A stretch of 64,000 bases of DNA. It comes from Flavobacteriaceae bacterium UBA3356 (GTDB taxonomy: Bacteria; Bacteroidota; Bacteroidia; Flavobacteriales; Flavobacteriaceae). Positions within the stretch are counted from its first letter, which is position 1; each line of letters starts with the position of its first letter. Shown piece by piece: positions 16,364 to 25,364 of this stretch. A program made the position numbers and the translations under genes. The notes under the pieces are model-generated. The model was not told the DNA's origin. It saw nothing but the letters and a program-made list of their open reading frames with translations, and did no database searches. The stretch spans positions 475,689 to 539,688 of the forward strand of contig DEQW01000001.1 of the NCBI GenBank assembly GCA_002360635.1. The letters run 5' to 3'.

Positions 16364-17737
16364 ATGCGAAATATTTTAATAATCGGCGCTGGCCGATCTG
16401 CAACGAGTTTAATTAAATATTTATTAGATAAAAGCGAAACGGAAGAGCTTTCACTTACTATTGGAGATCTTTCTATACAGAATGCTCAAAAACTGGCAGG
16501 AGATCATCCTAATGCACGTGCAATCATGCTCGATATTTTTAACGAACCCGAACGTAGGGAAGCTGTTGAAGCAGCCGATCTGGTTATTTCCATGCTCCCT
16601 GCCCGTTTTCATATTGAAGTGGCAAAAGACTGTTTGGAATTTGGAAAGCATATGGTTACCGCTTCGTATGTAAGTGATGAAATGCAATCGCTTGATGCAA
16701 AAGTAAAATCCAAAGGGCTTGTCTTTATGAACGAAATTGGTCTCGATCCCGGTATCGACCATATGAGTGCCATGCAAGTGATTGACCGAATTCGTGATAA
16801 CGGCGGAAAAATGTTGTTGTTTGAATCCTTTACCGGCGGATTGGTCGCTCCAGAAAGTGATGATAACCTTTGGCATTATAAATTTACTTGGAACCCAAGA
16901 AATGTTGTTGTTGCCGGACAAGGTGGTGCTGCCGAATTTATACAAGAAGGAACCTACAAATATATTCCATATCACCGATTGTTCAGAAGAACGGAATTTT
17001 TAAATATTGAAGGACACGGCCGTTTTGAAGGACTTGCAAACAGAAATTCCCTTAAATACAGAAGCGTATACGGATTAGAAGACGTACTTACGCTTTACCG
17101 CGGAACCATCCGTCGTGTTGGTTTCAGTAAAGCTTGGAATATGTTTGTACAGTTAGGTATGACCGATGATAGCTATACCATTCCAGATTCTGAGAACTTA
17201 TCGTACCGTGATTTTGTAAACCTGTTTTTACCGTATTCCCCAACCGATTCCGTAGAACTTAAAATGCGTCACAGTCTTAAAATAGACCAAGATGATTTAA
17301 TGTGGGGGAAACTGGAAGAGCTTGATATTTTTAACCCAGATAAAAAAATCGGGATTAAAAATGCTACGCCTGCTAAAGCACTTCAGAAAATATTAGAAGA
17401 TAAATGGACGCTTCAACCTGAAGACAAGGATATGATCATTATGTACCATAAATTTGGGTACGAGCTAAATGGCGAAAAGAAACAAATAGACAGCCATATG
17501 GTGTTAACAGGCGAAGACCAAACGTACACCGCAATGGCAAAAACCGTTGGACTTCCAGTAGCGATGGCTGCCATTAAAATTTTAAACAAGGAAATTACAA
17601 CACCAGGCGTGCAACGCCCAATTAAGAAAGAGGTGTACGAACCTATTCTGGAAGAAATGGAAAAGCACGGAATTACCTTCAAAGAAAACTTCACCAAATA
17701 TCTAGGATACAATCCTGATAACGTTCAAGGTTATTAA
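16364..17737 (+). CDS. Saccharopine dehydrogenase-family oxidoreductase
   Basis: This 457-residue protein has an N-terminal Rossmann domain (ILIIGAGRSATSL) and the saccharopine dehydrogenase C-terminal domain, including NEIGLDPGIDHMSAMQ and SFTGGLVAPESDDN. This form resembles the Lys9/glutamate-forming branch. In bacteria it can act in lysine breakdown or on related opine-like imines. No other lysine-catabolic gene is adjacent, so the pathway is open. It ends in a strong shared terminator. Length is normal and no active-site change is obvious. Confidence 0.87.
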   Translation: MRNILIIGAGRSATSLIKYLLDKSETEELSLTIGDLSIQNAQKLAGDHPNARAIMLDIFNEPERREAVEAADLVISMLPARFHIEVAKDCLEFGKHMVTASYVSDEMQSLDAKVKSKGLVFMNEIGLDPGIDHMSAMQVIDRIRDNGGKMLLFESFTGGLVAPESDDNLWHYKFTWNPRNVVVAGQGGAAEFIQEGTYKYIPYHRLFRRTEFLNIEGHGRFEGLANRNSLKYRSVYGLEDVLTLYRGTIRRVGFSKAWNMFVQLGMTDDSYTIPDSENLSYRDFVNLFLPYSPTDSVELKMRHSLKIDQDDLMWGKLEELDIFNPDKKIGIKNATPAKALQKILEDKWTLQPEDKDMIIMYHKFGYELNGEKKQIDSHMVLTGEDQTYTAMAKTVGLPVAMAAIKILNKEITTPGVQRPIKKEVYEPILEEMEKHGITFKENFTKYLGYNPDNVQGY

Positions 17738-17742
17738 ACGAA

Positions 17743-17776
17743 AAAGCCCGATTCAAAATGAATCGGGCTTTTTTTA
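17743..17776. terminator. Bidirectional terminator
   Basis: AAGCCCGATTC and GAATCGGGCTT form an 11-bp stem flanked by A- and T-runs, between the convergent saccharopine-dehydrogenase and zinc-peptidase genes. Confidence 0.88.
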
Positions 17777-17797
17777 TTGTTTGAGTTTTTTCAGAAA

Positions 17798-18496
17798 TTA
17801 ATCTCTTCCACCTAAAAACATACTTATAAAGTATAATAGTGTTGCCAACGATCCTAATGCGGCTACCACGTAGGTTCTGGCTGCCCATTTTAAAGCGTCT
17901 TCTGCACCATCGTGTTCTTGCGGGGTAAGCATGTTTTCATCTTCTAACCACGCTAAAGCCCGTTTACTGGCATCAAATTCCACCGGTAAGGTTATAAAAG
18001 CAAAAACAGTAGTTGCTGCGAATAAAATGATTCCGACTAAGAAAAGGGTGTTTCCTAAGCCCGTCATAGACGTCGCGAATGATAATACCAATCCTGCCAT
18101 AATCACAAAATTAGAGAGTTTACTCGCTACACTTACCGCTGGCACAATAGCCGATCTAAATTTTAACCAGCTATATGCTCTTGCGTGCTGAATAGCGTGA
18201 CCACATTCGTGTGCCGCTACTGCCGCTGCCGCTGCATTACGTTGCATATAAACTGATTCACTTAAATTTACCGTCTTTTTTCCTGGGTGATAATGGTCTG
18301 TTAATTGTCCCGGCGTTGAAATTACATCAACATCCGTAATACCATTATCTGCTAACATTTTTTCGGCAATTTCCTTACCGCTCATTCCGTTTTGCAGGTG
18401 TACTTTTGAGTATTTTTTAAACTTACTTTTCAGCTTGTTGCTTACGTACATACTCACCAAAAAGATGACTCCTGCTAATATATAATATCCTATCAT
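17798..18496 (-). CDS. YugP-family zinc metallopeptidase (membrane)
   Basis: This 232-residue protein has an N-terminal membrane helix, the zinc-binding motif AAHECGHAIQH (HExxH type) near residue 90, and two or three further hydrophobic segments. It matches the neutral zinc metallopeptidase family of YugP. The catalytic histidines and glutamate are intact. Substrates are unknown; a role in membrane protein turnover is likely. The region upstream carries a G+C-rich repeat-like stretch. Confidence 0.86.
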   Translation of the reverse strand: MIGYYILAGVIFLVSMYVSNKLKSKFKKYSKVHLQNGMSGKEIAEKMLADNGITDVDVISTPGQLTDHYHPGKKTVNLSESVYMQRNAAAAAVAAHECGHAIQHARAYSWLKFRSAIVPAVSVASKLSNFVIMAGLVLSFATSMTGLGNTLFLVGIILFAATTVFAFITLPVEFDASKRALAWLEDENMLTPQEHDGAEDALKWAARTYVVAALGSLATLLYFISMFLGGRD

Positions 18497-18508
18497 TTCT
18501 ATTGTTTT

Positions 18509-18551
18509 ACACTTCGGCTCCGCTCAGCGTTCATATCGTTGCGAAAGCTTC
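18509..18551. repeat. G+C-rich stretch resembling a dispersed intergenic repeat
   Basis: The stretch beginning CACTTCGGCTCCGCTCAGCG contrasts sharply with the A+T-rich flanks between the zinc peptidase and leuS. Similar short G+C-rich sequences are, from memory, dispersed in flavobacterial genomes. No second copy is seen in this window, so repeat status is an inference. Confidence 0.3.
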
Positions 18552-18615
18552 TATGATTTTTTTATTGTTAAACCTAAATTTCTAAATTAAATATAGCAAA
18601 TACTGTGCAAATTTG

Positions 18616-21600
18616 TTACCCAACTATATTTACAATTTTACCCGGCACCACAATTACCTTTTTAGGCGTACGACCTTCGAGGTAATGCGCTGTTTTCTCG
18701 TGTGCCATTACGGCAGATTCAATTTCATCTTTGCTCATATCTAACGGCAACTCTAGCGTAAAACGCATTTTTCCGTTAAAAGAAATTGGATACTCTTTAC
18801 TGCTTTCTACCAAGTGTTTTTCTTCAAACTTTGGAAATGGCGCCGTAGCAATACTTTTCTTATGTCCTAACAAGCTCCACAGTTCTTCTGAAATATGTGG
18901 TGCATACGGTGAAATCAACACCGCCAATGGCTCCAACACGTCTCGACTGGTACATTTTTGAGTAGTCAATTCATTTACTGCAATCATAAAGGTAGAAACC
19001 GACGTATTAAAACTGAAGTTTTCTATATCTTCTTCTACTTTTTTAATGGTTTTATGCAGCGTTTTTAAACTGTCTTTGGAAGCTGAATCATCCGTAACTT
19101 TAAAACTACCTTCGGCTCCTGTGTGGTATAATTTCCATAACTTTTTTAAGAAATTGTGCACCCCGCTAATTCCAGCGGTATTCCAAGGTTTAGCTTGTTC
19201 TAAAGGCCCCAAGAACATCTCGTACATACGTAAGGTATCGGCGCCGTAGTCTTCACAAATAACATCGGGATTGACCACATTGTATTTGGATTTGGACATT
19301 TTTTCGACTTCACGAGAGACTTTGAATGTCCCATCTTCTTCTTTAATGTATTCAGCCTCTTTAAATTCTGGTCTAAAATCTTTGAAAGCCTCTAAGTCTA
19401 GTTCATTCGAAATATTTACATCATCAACGTGAGCAGGGACATTATCTACAGAATAATATGCAACATATTTTTCTTTATTTAAATATTTATAGTCCTCTTC
19501 CTTTAAATAAGGTTTTAACCATTCAATATTTTTGAAATCAAGAGAATAAGATTGACTTAGCAAAATGGGTTTATCAAACTCAATTACTTTTTCAATAGAA
19601 TTTTTTATACTATTAAACCAACTTTTAGCATCTGATCCAGATTTAAGAACAGACTCAGAAATTTTATCTTTTTCAACAAAAGATATTTTTTTTGAAAACC
19701 TAGCAACAAAAGCACTTTCCCCCAAAATCATTCCTTGATTGATCAGCTTTTTAAACGGTTCTTCAACTGGTAACACTCCGCGATCGTATAAAAATTTCAC
19801 CCAAAAACGGCTGTATAATAAGTGTCCGGTGGCGTGTTCGCTTCCGCCGACATATAAATCTACGTTTTGCCAATAGTCCATCGCTTCTTGGCTGGCTAAA
19901 GCATCGTCATTTTTTGGATCCATATACCGGAACATATAACAACTACTTCCTGCCCAACCTGGCATGGTGTTTAATTCCAATGGAAACACGGTCTCATTGT
20001 CTACCAACTGATTACTGACTACTGCGCACTGATTTGTGTCCCACGCCCAAACATCGGCACGACCTAATGGCGGCTCGCCGTCTTCGGTAGGTAAGTAAGC
20101 GGAAACTTCAGGTAAGGTTAGCGGCAAATATTTTTCGTCGATTAACTGCGGCAATCCGTTTTTGTAATACACCGGAAATGGCTCACCCCAATAGCGCTGA
20201 CGACTAAAAACCGCATCGCGCAATCGATAATTAATTTTCCCTTTACCAGCACCTTTTTGTTCCAGCGCTTCAATTACTTTATTGGTGGCGGCTTTGTATT
20301 GTAATCCGTTTAAGAAATCACTGTTGGTGATAACTGTTTTGTCTTTATCTGAAAAAGCACCTTCGGAAATATCAATCCCTTCAAATATGTTCGGGATTGG
20401 GATATCAAAATGACGTGCAAAATCGTAATCACGTTGATCGCCACAGGGAACGCTCATCACGGCACCCGTTCCGTAGCCTGCCAATACGTAATCGCCAATC
20501 CAAATAGGAATGGATTCACCGCTAAAAGGATGCTCGGCATACGCTCCAGTAAATACTCCCGAAATGGTTTTTACATCGGCCATACGTTCGCGTTCGCTAC
20601 GTTTTGCAGTTGCTTCAATGTAGGCCTCTACTTCCGCTTTTTGGGCATCTGTTGTGATTTTAGAAACCAAATCGTGTTCTGGCGCCAACGTCATAAAGCT
20701 AACGCCAAAAATGGTGTCGGGACGTGTGGTGAAGACTTCAATGGTTTCGGCGTGATCCTTTACATCAAACGTCACACTCGCTCCTTCACTTCTACCAATC
20801 CAGTTGGTTTGCGAATCTTTAAGCGGCTGTGGCCAATCGATGCCGTCCAATCCATCTAACAGGCGTTGTGCATACGCGGTAATGCGCATACTCCATTGCT
20901 TCATTTTTTTACGAACAACTGGATAGCCACCACGTTCAGAAACGCCGTTGACAATTTCATCATTCGCTAACACCGTTCCTAATTGCGGACACCAATTTAC
21001 TTCGGTTTCGGCTAAATAGGTTAATCGGTACTGTAATACTATTTCTTGTTGTTTTTCAGAAGAGAAAGCGTTCCAATCTTCGGAAGAAAAAGGTTCTACA
21101 TCACTATCACAGGCTGCATTAACTTTCGTATTTCCTTCGGAAGTGAAAATTTCTTCTAATTCTGAAATAGGCTTCGCTTTATCCGCTTCATAATCGTACC
21201 AACTTTCAAAAAGCTGCATGAAAATCCACTGCGTCCATTTGTAATATTCCGGACTCGAAGTTCGGACTTCACGACTCCAGTCGAATGAAAAACCGATTTT
21301 ATCTAATTGCTCACGGTAACGGGTTATGTTTTCTTTGGTAGTTTTTTTAGGATGTTGCCCAGTCTGAATCGCGTACTGTTCTGCCGGCAACCCAAAACTA
21401 TCATACCCTTGCGGATGCAATACATTAAACCCTTTATGGCGTTTGTAACGCGCATAAATATCACTGGCTATATACCCAAGTGGATGCCCAACGTGCAGTC
21501 CGGCACCAGAAGGATACGGAAACATATCCAGTACGTAATACTTAGTTTTTTCGCTATTATTTTTAGCTTGGAAGGTTTGGTTCTTGGCCCAATATTCCTG

Positions 21601-21639
21601 CCATTTGTCTTCAATTTTATTGAAATCGTATTTGCTCAT
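18616..21639 (-). CDS. leuS: Leucyl-tRNA synthetase with an enlarged insertion before KMSKS
   Basis: LeuRS charges tRNA-Leu and edits mischarged tRNA. At 1007 residues this copy is long for the family. The HIGH motif appears as LHVGH near residue 50, the editing-domain threonine-rich segment is TTRPDT, and the catalytic loop is EKMSKSKY near residue 780. Between FVARFSKK and the conserved DLEAFKDFRPEF lies an extra Ser/Lys/Asp-rich segment at about residues 650-735, where other bacteria carry a smaller leucine-specific domain. A 39-residue N-terminal extension is possible, but a TAAATTTG box lies inside it, so the ATG at 21639 is chosen. All catalytic motifs are intact. Confidence 0.95.
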   Translation of the reverse strand: MSKYDFNKIEDKWQEYWAKNQTFQAKNNSEKTKYYVLDMFPYPSGAGLHVGHPLGYIASDIYARYKRHKGFNVLHPQGYDSFGLPAEQYAIQTGQHPKKTTKENITRYREQLDKIGFSFDWSREVRTSSPEYYKWTQWIFMQLFESWYDYEADKAKPISELEEIFTSEGNTKVNAACDSDVEPFSSEDWNAFSSEKQQEIVLQYRLTYLAETEVNWCPQLGTVLANDEIVNGVSERGGYPVVRKKMKQWSMRITAYAQRLLDGLDGIDWPQPLKDSQTNWIGRSEGASVTFDVKDHAETIEVFTTRPDTIFGVSFMTLAPEHDLVSKITTDAQKAEVEAYIEATAKRSERERMADVKTISGVFTGAYAEHPFSGESIPIWIGDYVLAGYGTGAVMSVPCGDQRDYDFARHFDIPIPNIFEGIDISEGAFSDKDKTVITNSDFLNGLQYKAATNKVIEALEQKGAGKGKINYRLRDAVFSRQRYWGEPFPVYYKNGLPQLIDEKYLPLTLPEVSAYLPTEDGEPPLGRADVWAWDTNQCAVVSNQLVDNETVFPLELNTMPGWAGSSCYMFRYMDPKNDDALASQEAMDYWQNVDLYVGGSEHATGHLLYSRFWVKFLYDRGVLPVEEPFKKLINQGMILGESAFVARFSKKISFVEKDKISESVLKSGSDAKSWFNSIKNSIEKVIEFDKPILLSQSYSLDFKNIEWLKPYLKEEDYKYLNKEKYVAYYSVDNVPAHVDDVNISNELDLEAFKDFRPEFKEAEYIKEEDGTFKVSREVEKMSKSKYNVVNPDVICEDYGADTLRMYEMFLGPLEQAKPWNTAGISGVHNFLKKLWKLYHTGAEGSFKVTDDSASKDSLKTLHKTIKKVEEDIENFSFNTSVSTFMIAVNELTTQKCTSRDVLEPLAVLISPYAPHISEELWSLLGHKKSIATAPFPKFEEKHLVESSKEYPISFNGKMRFTLELPLDMSKDEIESAVMAHEKTAHYLEGRTPKKVIVVPGKIVNIVG

Positions 21640-21662
21640 CGCTACCGTTTGAAAATAGGTGG

Positions 21663-21670
21663 CAAATTTA
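21663..21670 (-). promoter_or_regulatory. -7 promoter box that fixes the leuS start
   Basis: TAAATTTG on the minus strand lies 23 nt before the leuS ATG. A TTTG about 18 nt further upstream suits the -33 element. Confidence 0.6.
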
Positions 21671-21875
21671 CGGCTATTGTACGAAAGACAAAAGTTTAAA
21701 CGTTGGATAAAAAGACAGGTGCTCGAAGACGGGTAGCTGAAGAAAAAAGTAAACAAAATTTGTTGTCTATATTCTATATTCTCTTTTCTAGCAGCAAAGC
21801 GGTCTATACCTATAATTATATTATTGCGTTTACTTAAATCATTGTACTTTTACAAAACAAAATAGAACACTATCT

Positions 21876-22754
21876 ATGGCATCATCTTTTGAAAAATATC
21901 AAAAACGCAGGTTGATTTCTTCTTACTTTTCAGTAGTAATAAGTATCTCTCTTGTCTTATTTTTATTGGGATTGTTAGGGTTGTTGGTGCTAAACACCAA
22001 GAAAGTTGCCGATCATTTTAAAGAGCAAATTGCCTTAACTGTTTATTTAAAAGATACCGCCAAAGAAGTTGAAATCACGCAATTAAAGCAAAGTTTAGCT
22101 TTAGCAGAATACACCAAAACGGCAGAGTACATAAGCAAAGAACAAGCCGCCGAAGCTCATAGCGCCACAATTGGCGAGAATTTTATGGACTTTTTAGGCT
22201 ATAATCCGCTACAAAATAGCATTGACGTGTATTTATTGGCCGATTATGTTTCGCCGTCACAGTTGGAAGAAATTACAGACGAGCTGATGACCAAAGATTT
22301 TATCGATGAAGTGGTGTATGACAAACCGCTCATCGCTTTGTTGAATGATAATGTGAAAAAAATCAGTTTTTGGGTGTTAGTAATAAGCGGGATCTTTTTA
22401 TTTATTGCGGTATTGCTTATTAACAGTTCTATCCGTCTTTCAGTTTACGCAAAACGGTTTACTATAAAAACCATGCAAATGGTAGGTGCTACTAAACAAT
22501 TTATTAGACGGCCTTTTGTATGGAAAAGCGTGCGTTTAGGGATGATTGGCGCCGTATTAGCATTGTTAGGGATGGGACTCGTGTTGTATTACCTCAACAA
22601 AAGCTTCCCCGAATTACAATTATTGGAAGATAAACTATTATTGGTCGGTTTATTTGCAGGCGTATTTTTCGTAGGCGTTTTTATTAGTTGGTTAAGCACC
22701 TTTTTTGCGACACAGCGATTCTTAAATTTACGCACCGACGAATTATATTATTAA
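21876..22754 (+). CDS. ftsX: FtsX-like cell-division permease
   Basis: This 292-residue protein has the FtsX layout: one N-terminal membrane helix (~20-42), a ~130-residue extracytoplasmic domain, then three C-terminal helices. The segment MQMVGATKQFIRRPFVWKS is the family's conserved cytoplasmic loop. FtsX with the ATPase FtsE regulates peptidoglycan hydrolases at the septum. No ftsE lies next to it, which is usual in this phylum. It begins a run of envelope and RNA genes on the plus strand. Confidence 0.9.
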   Translation: MASSFEKYQKRRLISSYFSVVISISLVLFLLGLLGLLVLNTKKVADHFKEQIALTVYLKDTAKEVEITQLKQSLALAEYTKTAEYISKEQAAEAHSATIGENFMDFLGYNPLQNSIDVYLLADYVSPSQLEEITDELMTKDFIDEVVYDKPLIALLNDNVKKISFWVLVISGIFLFIAVLLINSSIRLSVYAKRFTIKTMQMVGATKQFIRRPFVWKSVRLGMIGAVLALLGMGLVLYYLNKSFPELQLLEDKLLLVGLFAGVFFVGVFISWLSTFFATQRFLNLRTDELYY

Positions 22755-22758
22755 ACCG

Positions 22759-22766
22759 TACCTTTG
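22759..22766 (+). promoter_or_regulatory. -7 promoter box for the DUF3098-uppP-truB run
   Basis: TACCTTTGCA is a textbook TAnnTTTG box. It starts 5 nt after the ftsX stop and 36 nt before the DUF3098 ATG. Confidence 0.65.
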
Positions 22767-22794
22767 CACCCGAAATCAGGAAACAATTATTAGT

Positions 22795-23055
22795 ATGGGA
22801 GAACAGAAAAGAAAAGAAGAAGCCCAAAAACGATATTTTATATTCGAGCGTAAAAACTACCAATTTATGCTTATTGGTATCGCCTTTATTGCCCTAGGTT
22901 TTATTCTAATGGCCGGTGGTGGCAGCGATGACCCCAATGTATTTAATCCTGAAATTTACAGCTGGCGACGCATTCGTCTAGCACCTGCTTTAATCCTCAT
23001 TGGTTTTGGTATTGAGGTGTACGCTATTTTATTGAATCCTCACAAGAAAAAATAA
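22795..23055 (+). CDS. DUF3098 small membrane protein
   Basis: This 86-residue protein has a charged N-terminus and two membrane helices separated by a short loop with GGSDDPNVFNPEIYSWRRI, the DUF3098 signature. The family is confined to Bacteroidota and always sits between ftsX and uppP in genomes I know, which suggests an envelope role. It starts 41 nt after ftsX under its own promoter and ends 3 nt before uppP. Confidence 0.85.
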   Translation: MGEQKRKEEAQKRYFIFERKNYQFMLIGIAFIALGFILMAGGGSDDPNVFNPEIYSWRRIRLAPALILIGFGIEVYAILLNPHKKK

Positions 23056-23058
23056 TCC

Positions 23059-23850
23059 ATGAATAGTTGGGATGCCATTCTCTTGGGTATTATCCAAGGG
23101 TTTACCGAATTTTTACCTGTTTCTTCCAGTGGTCACCTCGAGTTAGGAAAAGCCATTCTTGGCGATACCATGGTAGCCGAAGAAAGCCTTTTATTTACAG
23201 TTGTTTTACACTTTGCAACAGCCTTGAGTACGATTGTTGTTTTCAGAAAAGATATAATTGAAATTATAAGTGCTTTGCTGAAATTTCAATGGAATGAAGA
23301 AACCCAGTTTATTGTGAAAATTGGAATTTCAATGCTGCCCGCAGTTATCATCGGGTTGTTATTTGAAGAGCAATTAGAAGCCTTTTTTGGCGGAAGCATC
23401 GCTTTTGTTGGTGCTATGCTCATTGTGACTGCGGTACTACTTTGGCTGGCCGACCGTGCTAAAAACACTGGCAAACCGGTTACGTTTAAAGATTCGTTTA
23501 TTATCGGTATTTCGCAAGCTATTGCGATGCTTCCCGGTATTTCCCGAAGTGGAGCGACGATTTCTACTTCCGTTTTATTAGGAAATGACAAAAGTAAAGC
23601 CGCTCGTTTTTCATTCTTAATGGTTGTACCGCTAATATTTGGAAAAATCGCTAAAGATGTATTGAGTGGCGACCTATCTTCCGAAAGCACAAATTTTACA
23701 ACACTTGGACTAGGCTTTGTTGCCGCCTTTATCTGCGGCCTTATTGCCTGTACGTGGATGATTTCATTGGTAAAAAAGAGCAAACTTCGCTATTTTTCTG
23801 TGTATTGTGTAATTGTTGGATTGATAGCCATCATCGTAAGTTTTATCTAA
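23059..23850 (+). CDS. uppP: Undecaprenyl-diphosphate phosphatase UppP/BacA
   Basis: UppP removes a phosphate from undecaprenyl diphosphate to recycle the lipid carrier for peptidoglycan and other glycans; overexpression is linked to bacitracin resistance. The 263-residue polytopic protein has both signature motifs: GFTEFLPVSSSGH near residue 15, and PGISRSGATIS near residue 155. Its TAA is directly followed by the truB ATG. Confidence 0.96.
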   Translation: MNSWDAILLGIIQGFTEFLPVSSSGHLELGKAILGDTMVAEESLLFTVVLHFATALSTIVVFRKDIIEIISALLKFQWNEETQFIVKIGISMLPAVIIGLLFEEQLEAFFGGSIAFVGAMLIVTAVLLWLADRAKNTGKPVTFKDSFIIGISQAIAMLPGISRSGATISTSVLLGNDKSKAARFSFLMVVPLIFGKIAKDVLSGDLSSESTNFTTLGLGFVAAFICGLIACTWMISLVKKSKLRYFSVYCVIVGLIAIIVSFI

Positions 23851-24549
23851 ATGACCGAACAAGATTTTAAAGACGGACAAGTACTTTTAATAGACAAGCC
23901 GCTTAACTGGACTTCCTTTCAAGTGGTTAACAAAGTACGTTGGCTTATTAAACAACGCTTTGGTTTAAAGAAGATAAAAGTAGGCCACGCCGGAACGCTA
24001 GATCCATTGGCAACTGGATTGCTTATTCTCTGTACAGGAAAATTCACCAAGAAAATTGAAACCTTTCAAGCGCAGGAAAAAGAATACACTGGAACCTTTA
24101 CATTAGGAGCTACAACGCCTAGTTACGATTTGGAAACTGAAATTGATCAAACGTTTGATATTTCAGAAATCACTTCGGAAGAAATTAATAAAGCTACCGA
24201 GCAATTTACAGGGGAAATTCAACAGCAACCACCAGTTTTTTCAGCATTGAAGAAAGAAGGAAAACGATTATATGAATATGCCCGAGCGGGTGAAAAAGTT
24301 GACATTCCTACACGAACGGTACATATTTCAGCATTTGAAATTACTAGAATTGAACTTCCTGAAGTAGATTTTAGAGTCGCTTGCAGCAAAGGAACCTACA
24401 TACGATCATTAGCAAACGATTTTGGAAAAGCATTGAATAACGGAGCACATCTTTCAGCTTTACGACGCACAAAAATCGGTGACTTTTCCGTAAAAAATGC
24501 TATTACGATTGAAGCTTTTGAACATTCTCTACAAAACCCTACATCTTAA
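23851..24549 (+). CDS. truB: tRNA pseudouridine-55 synthase
   Basis: TruB makes pseudouridine 55 in the T-loop of tRNAs. The 232-residue enzyme has the GHAGTLDPLATGLL motif with the catalytic aspartate, then PPVFSALKKEGKRLYEYAR and the CSKGTYIRSLANDFG segment. It lacks a long C-terminal PUA domain, as is common in this phylum. There is no gap after uppP, so the two are cotranscribed. Confidence 0.95.
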   Translation: MTEQDFKDGQVLLIDKPLNWTSFQVVNKVRWLIKQRFGLKKIKVGHAGTLDPLATGLLILCTGKFTKKIETFQAQEKEYTGTFTLGATTPSYDLETEIDQTFDISEITSEEINKATEQFTGEIQQQPPVFSALKKEGKRLYEYARAGEKVDIPTRTVHISAFEITRIELPEVDFRVACSKGTYIRSLANDFGKALNNGAHLSALRRTKIGDFSVKNAITIEAFEHSLQNPTS

Positions 24550-24606
24550 TAATCTATTAATTACCAAGTGGTTTTGCATTATTTTACGTAATTTTTCCCC
24601 GAAGTA

Positions 24607-25323
24607 ATGAACCTTAACTACTCATACCGATCCCTACTCGTAACTTCCCTTCTATTTGGGGTACTTTTTCTATTGCTGTATAGCATCAAGCTAGGCAATG
24701 TAAAAAAAGTGGAGGAACCAGTTTATGATATAGAGTATGCAGAATTAGAAGAATTACCTCTCAAAGAACAGGAATTAGCAAAAATATCTTCTGAAAGGGT
24801 TGATGTAGAAACCAACCGAGCTTACAATGAAGCAGAAAAGTTACTTGCTGAAATGAGCCAAGAAGAATTTGAAACTTCTGAAGAAATGCAAAAAAAAATG
24901 GCCGAAATAGATGCGGCTATTGAAAATTCAAATGCTTCTACGAATGGAAATGGTCTACGTGCAGCGAAAAAAACTTCAGAAAAAAATAAAAAAACAAGTA
25001 CAAGTAAAGCAAAAGAAAATTCAGGTAAAAAATCTGCCAACCGGAATACAACCATTAGTTATCGATTGATAAACCGAAACGACTTAGACTTACCCAACCC
25101 GGTTTATACTTGTGAAGGTAACGGTAAAGTGGTCATTAACATTGTAGTAGATTCTTTAGGGAAAGTTATTAAAACTTCATATAGTGAGAGTGCTTCTACT
25201 ACTGCAAATGGTTGCTTGATTGATAGCGCAATGGAATATGCAAAACAAGCTCGCTTTACCACAAAAGCCAGTAAAAAAAGGCAATTAGGAACCATTACCT
25301 ACAATTTTCCTGGACAGTATTAA
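24607..25323 (+). CDS. TonB-like C-terminal domain protein, inner-membrane anchored
   Basis: This 238-residue protein has one N-terminal membrane helix (~9-26), a long acidic helical region (~35-100), a Lys/Ser/Thr-rich linker, and a C-terminal ~85 residues resembling a TonB C-terminal domain (GKVVINIVVDSLGKV, ARFTTKASKKRQLGTITYNF). The topology is that of a TonB-type energy transducer, but the proline-rich spacer of classical TonB is replaced by a charged one. No exbB/exbD lies nearby. It may span the periplasm to an outer-membrane partner. Real TonB function is uncertain. Confidence 0.65.
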   Translation: MNLNYSYRSLLVTSLLFGVLFLLLYSIKLGNVKKVEEPVYDIEYAELEELPLKEQELAKISSERVDVETNRAYNEAEKLLAEMSQEEFETSEEMQKKMAEIDAAIENSNASTNGNGLRAAKKTSEKNKKTSTSKAKENSGKKSANRNTTISYRLINRNDLDLPNPVYTCEGNGKVVINIVVDSLGKVIKTSYSESASTTANGCLIDSAMEYAKQARFTTKASKKRQLGTITYNFPGQY

Positions 25324-25364
25324 TTTGTTTTAAATCTTAGTACCTTACCCTAAAATTTCTTGTT

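Noticed and set aside
16451..16975. 174-codon minus-strand frame inside the saccharopine dehydrogenase gene
   Set aside because: It is a shadow of a strongly conserved coding sequence; its composition is unlike a real protein and there is no promoter or ribosome-binding signal.
21640..21756. 39-residue N-terminal extension of LeuRS
   Set aside because: A TAAATTTG promoter box falls inside it, and the family's N-terminus matches the ATG at 21639.
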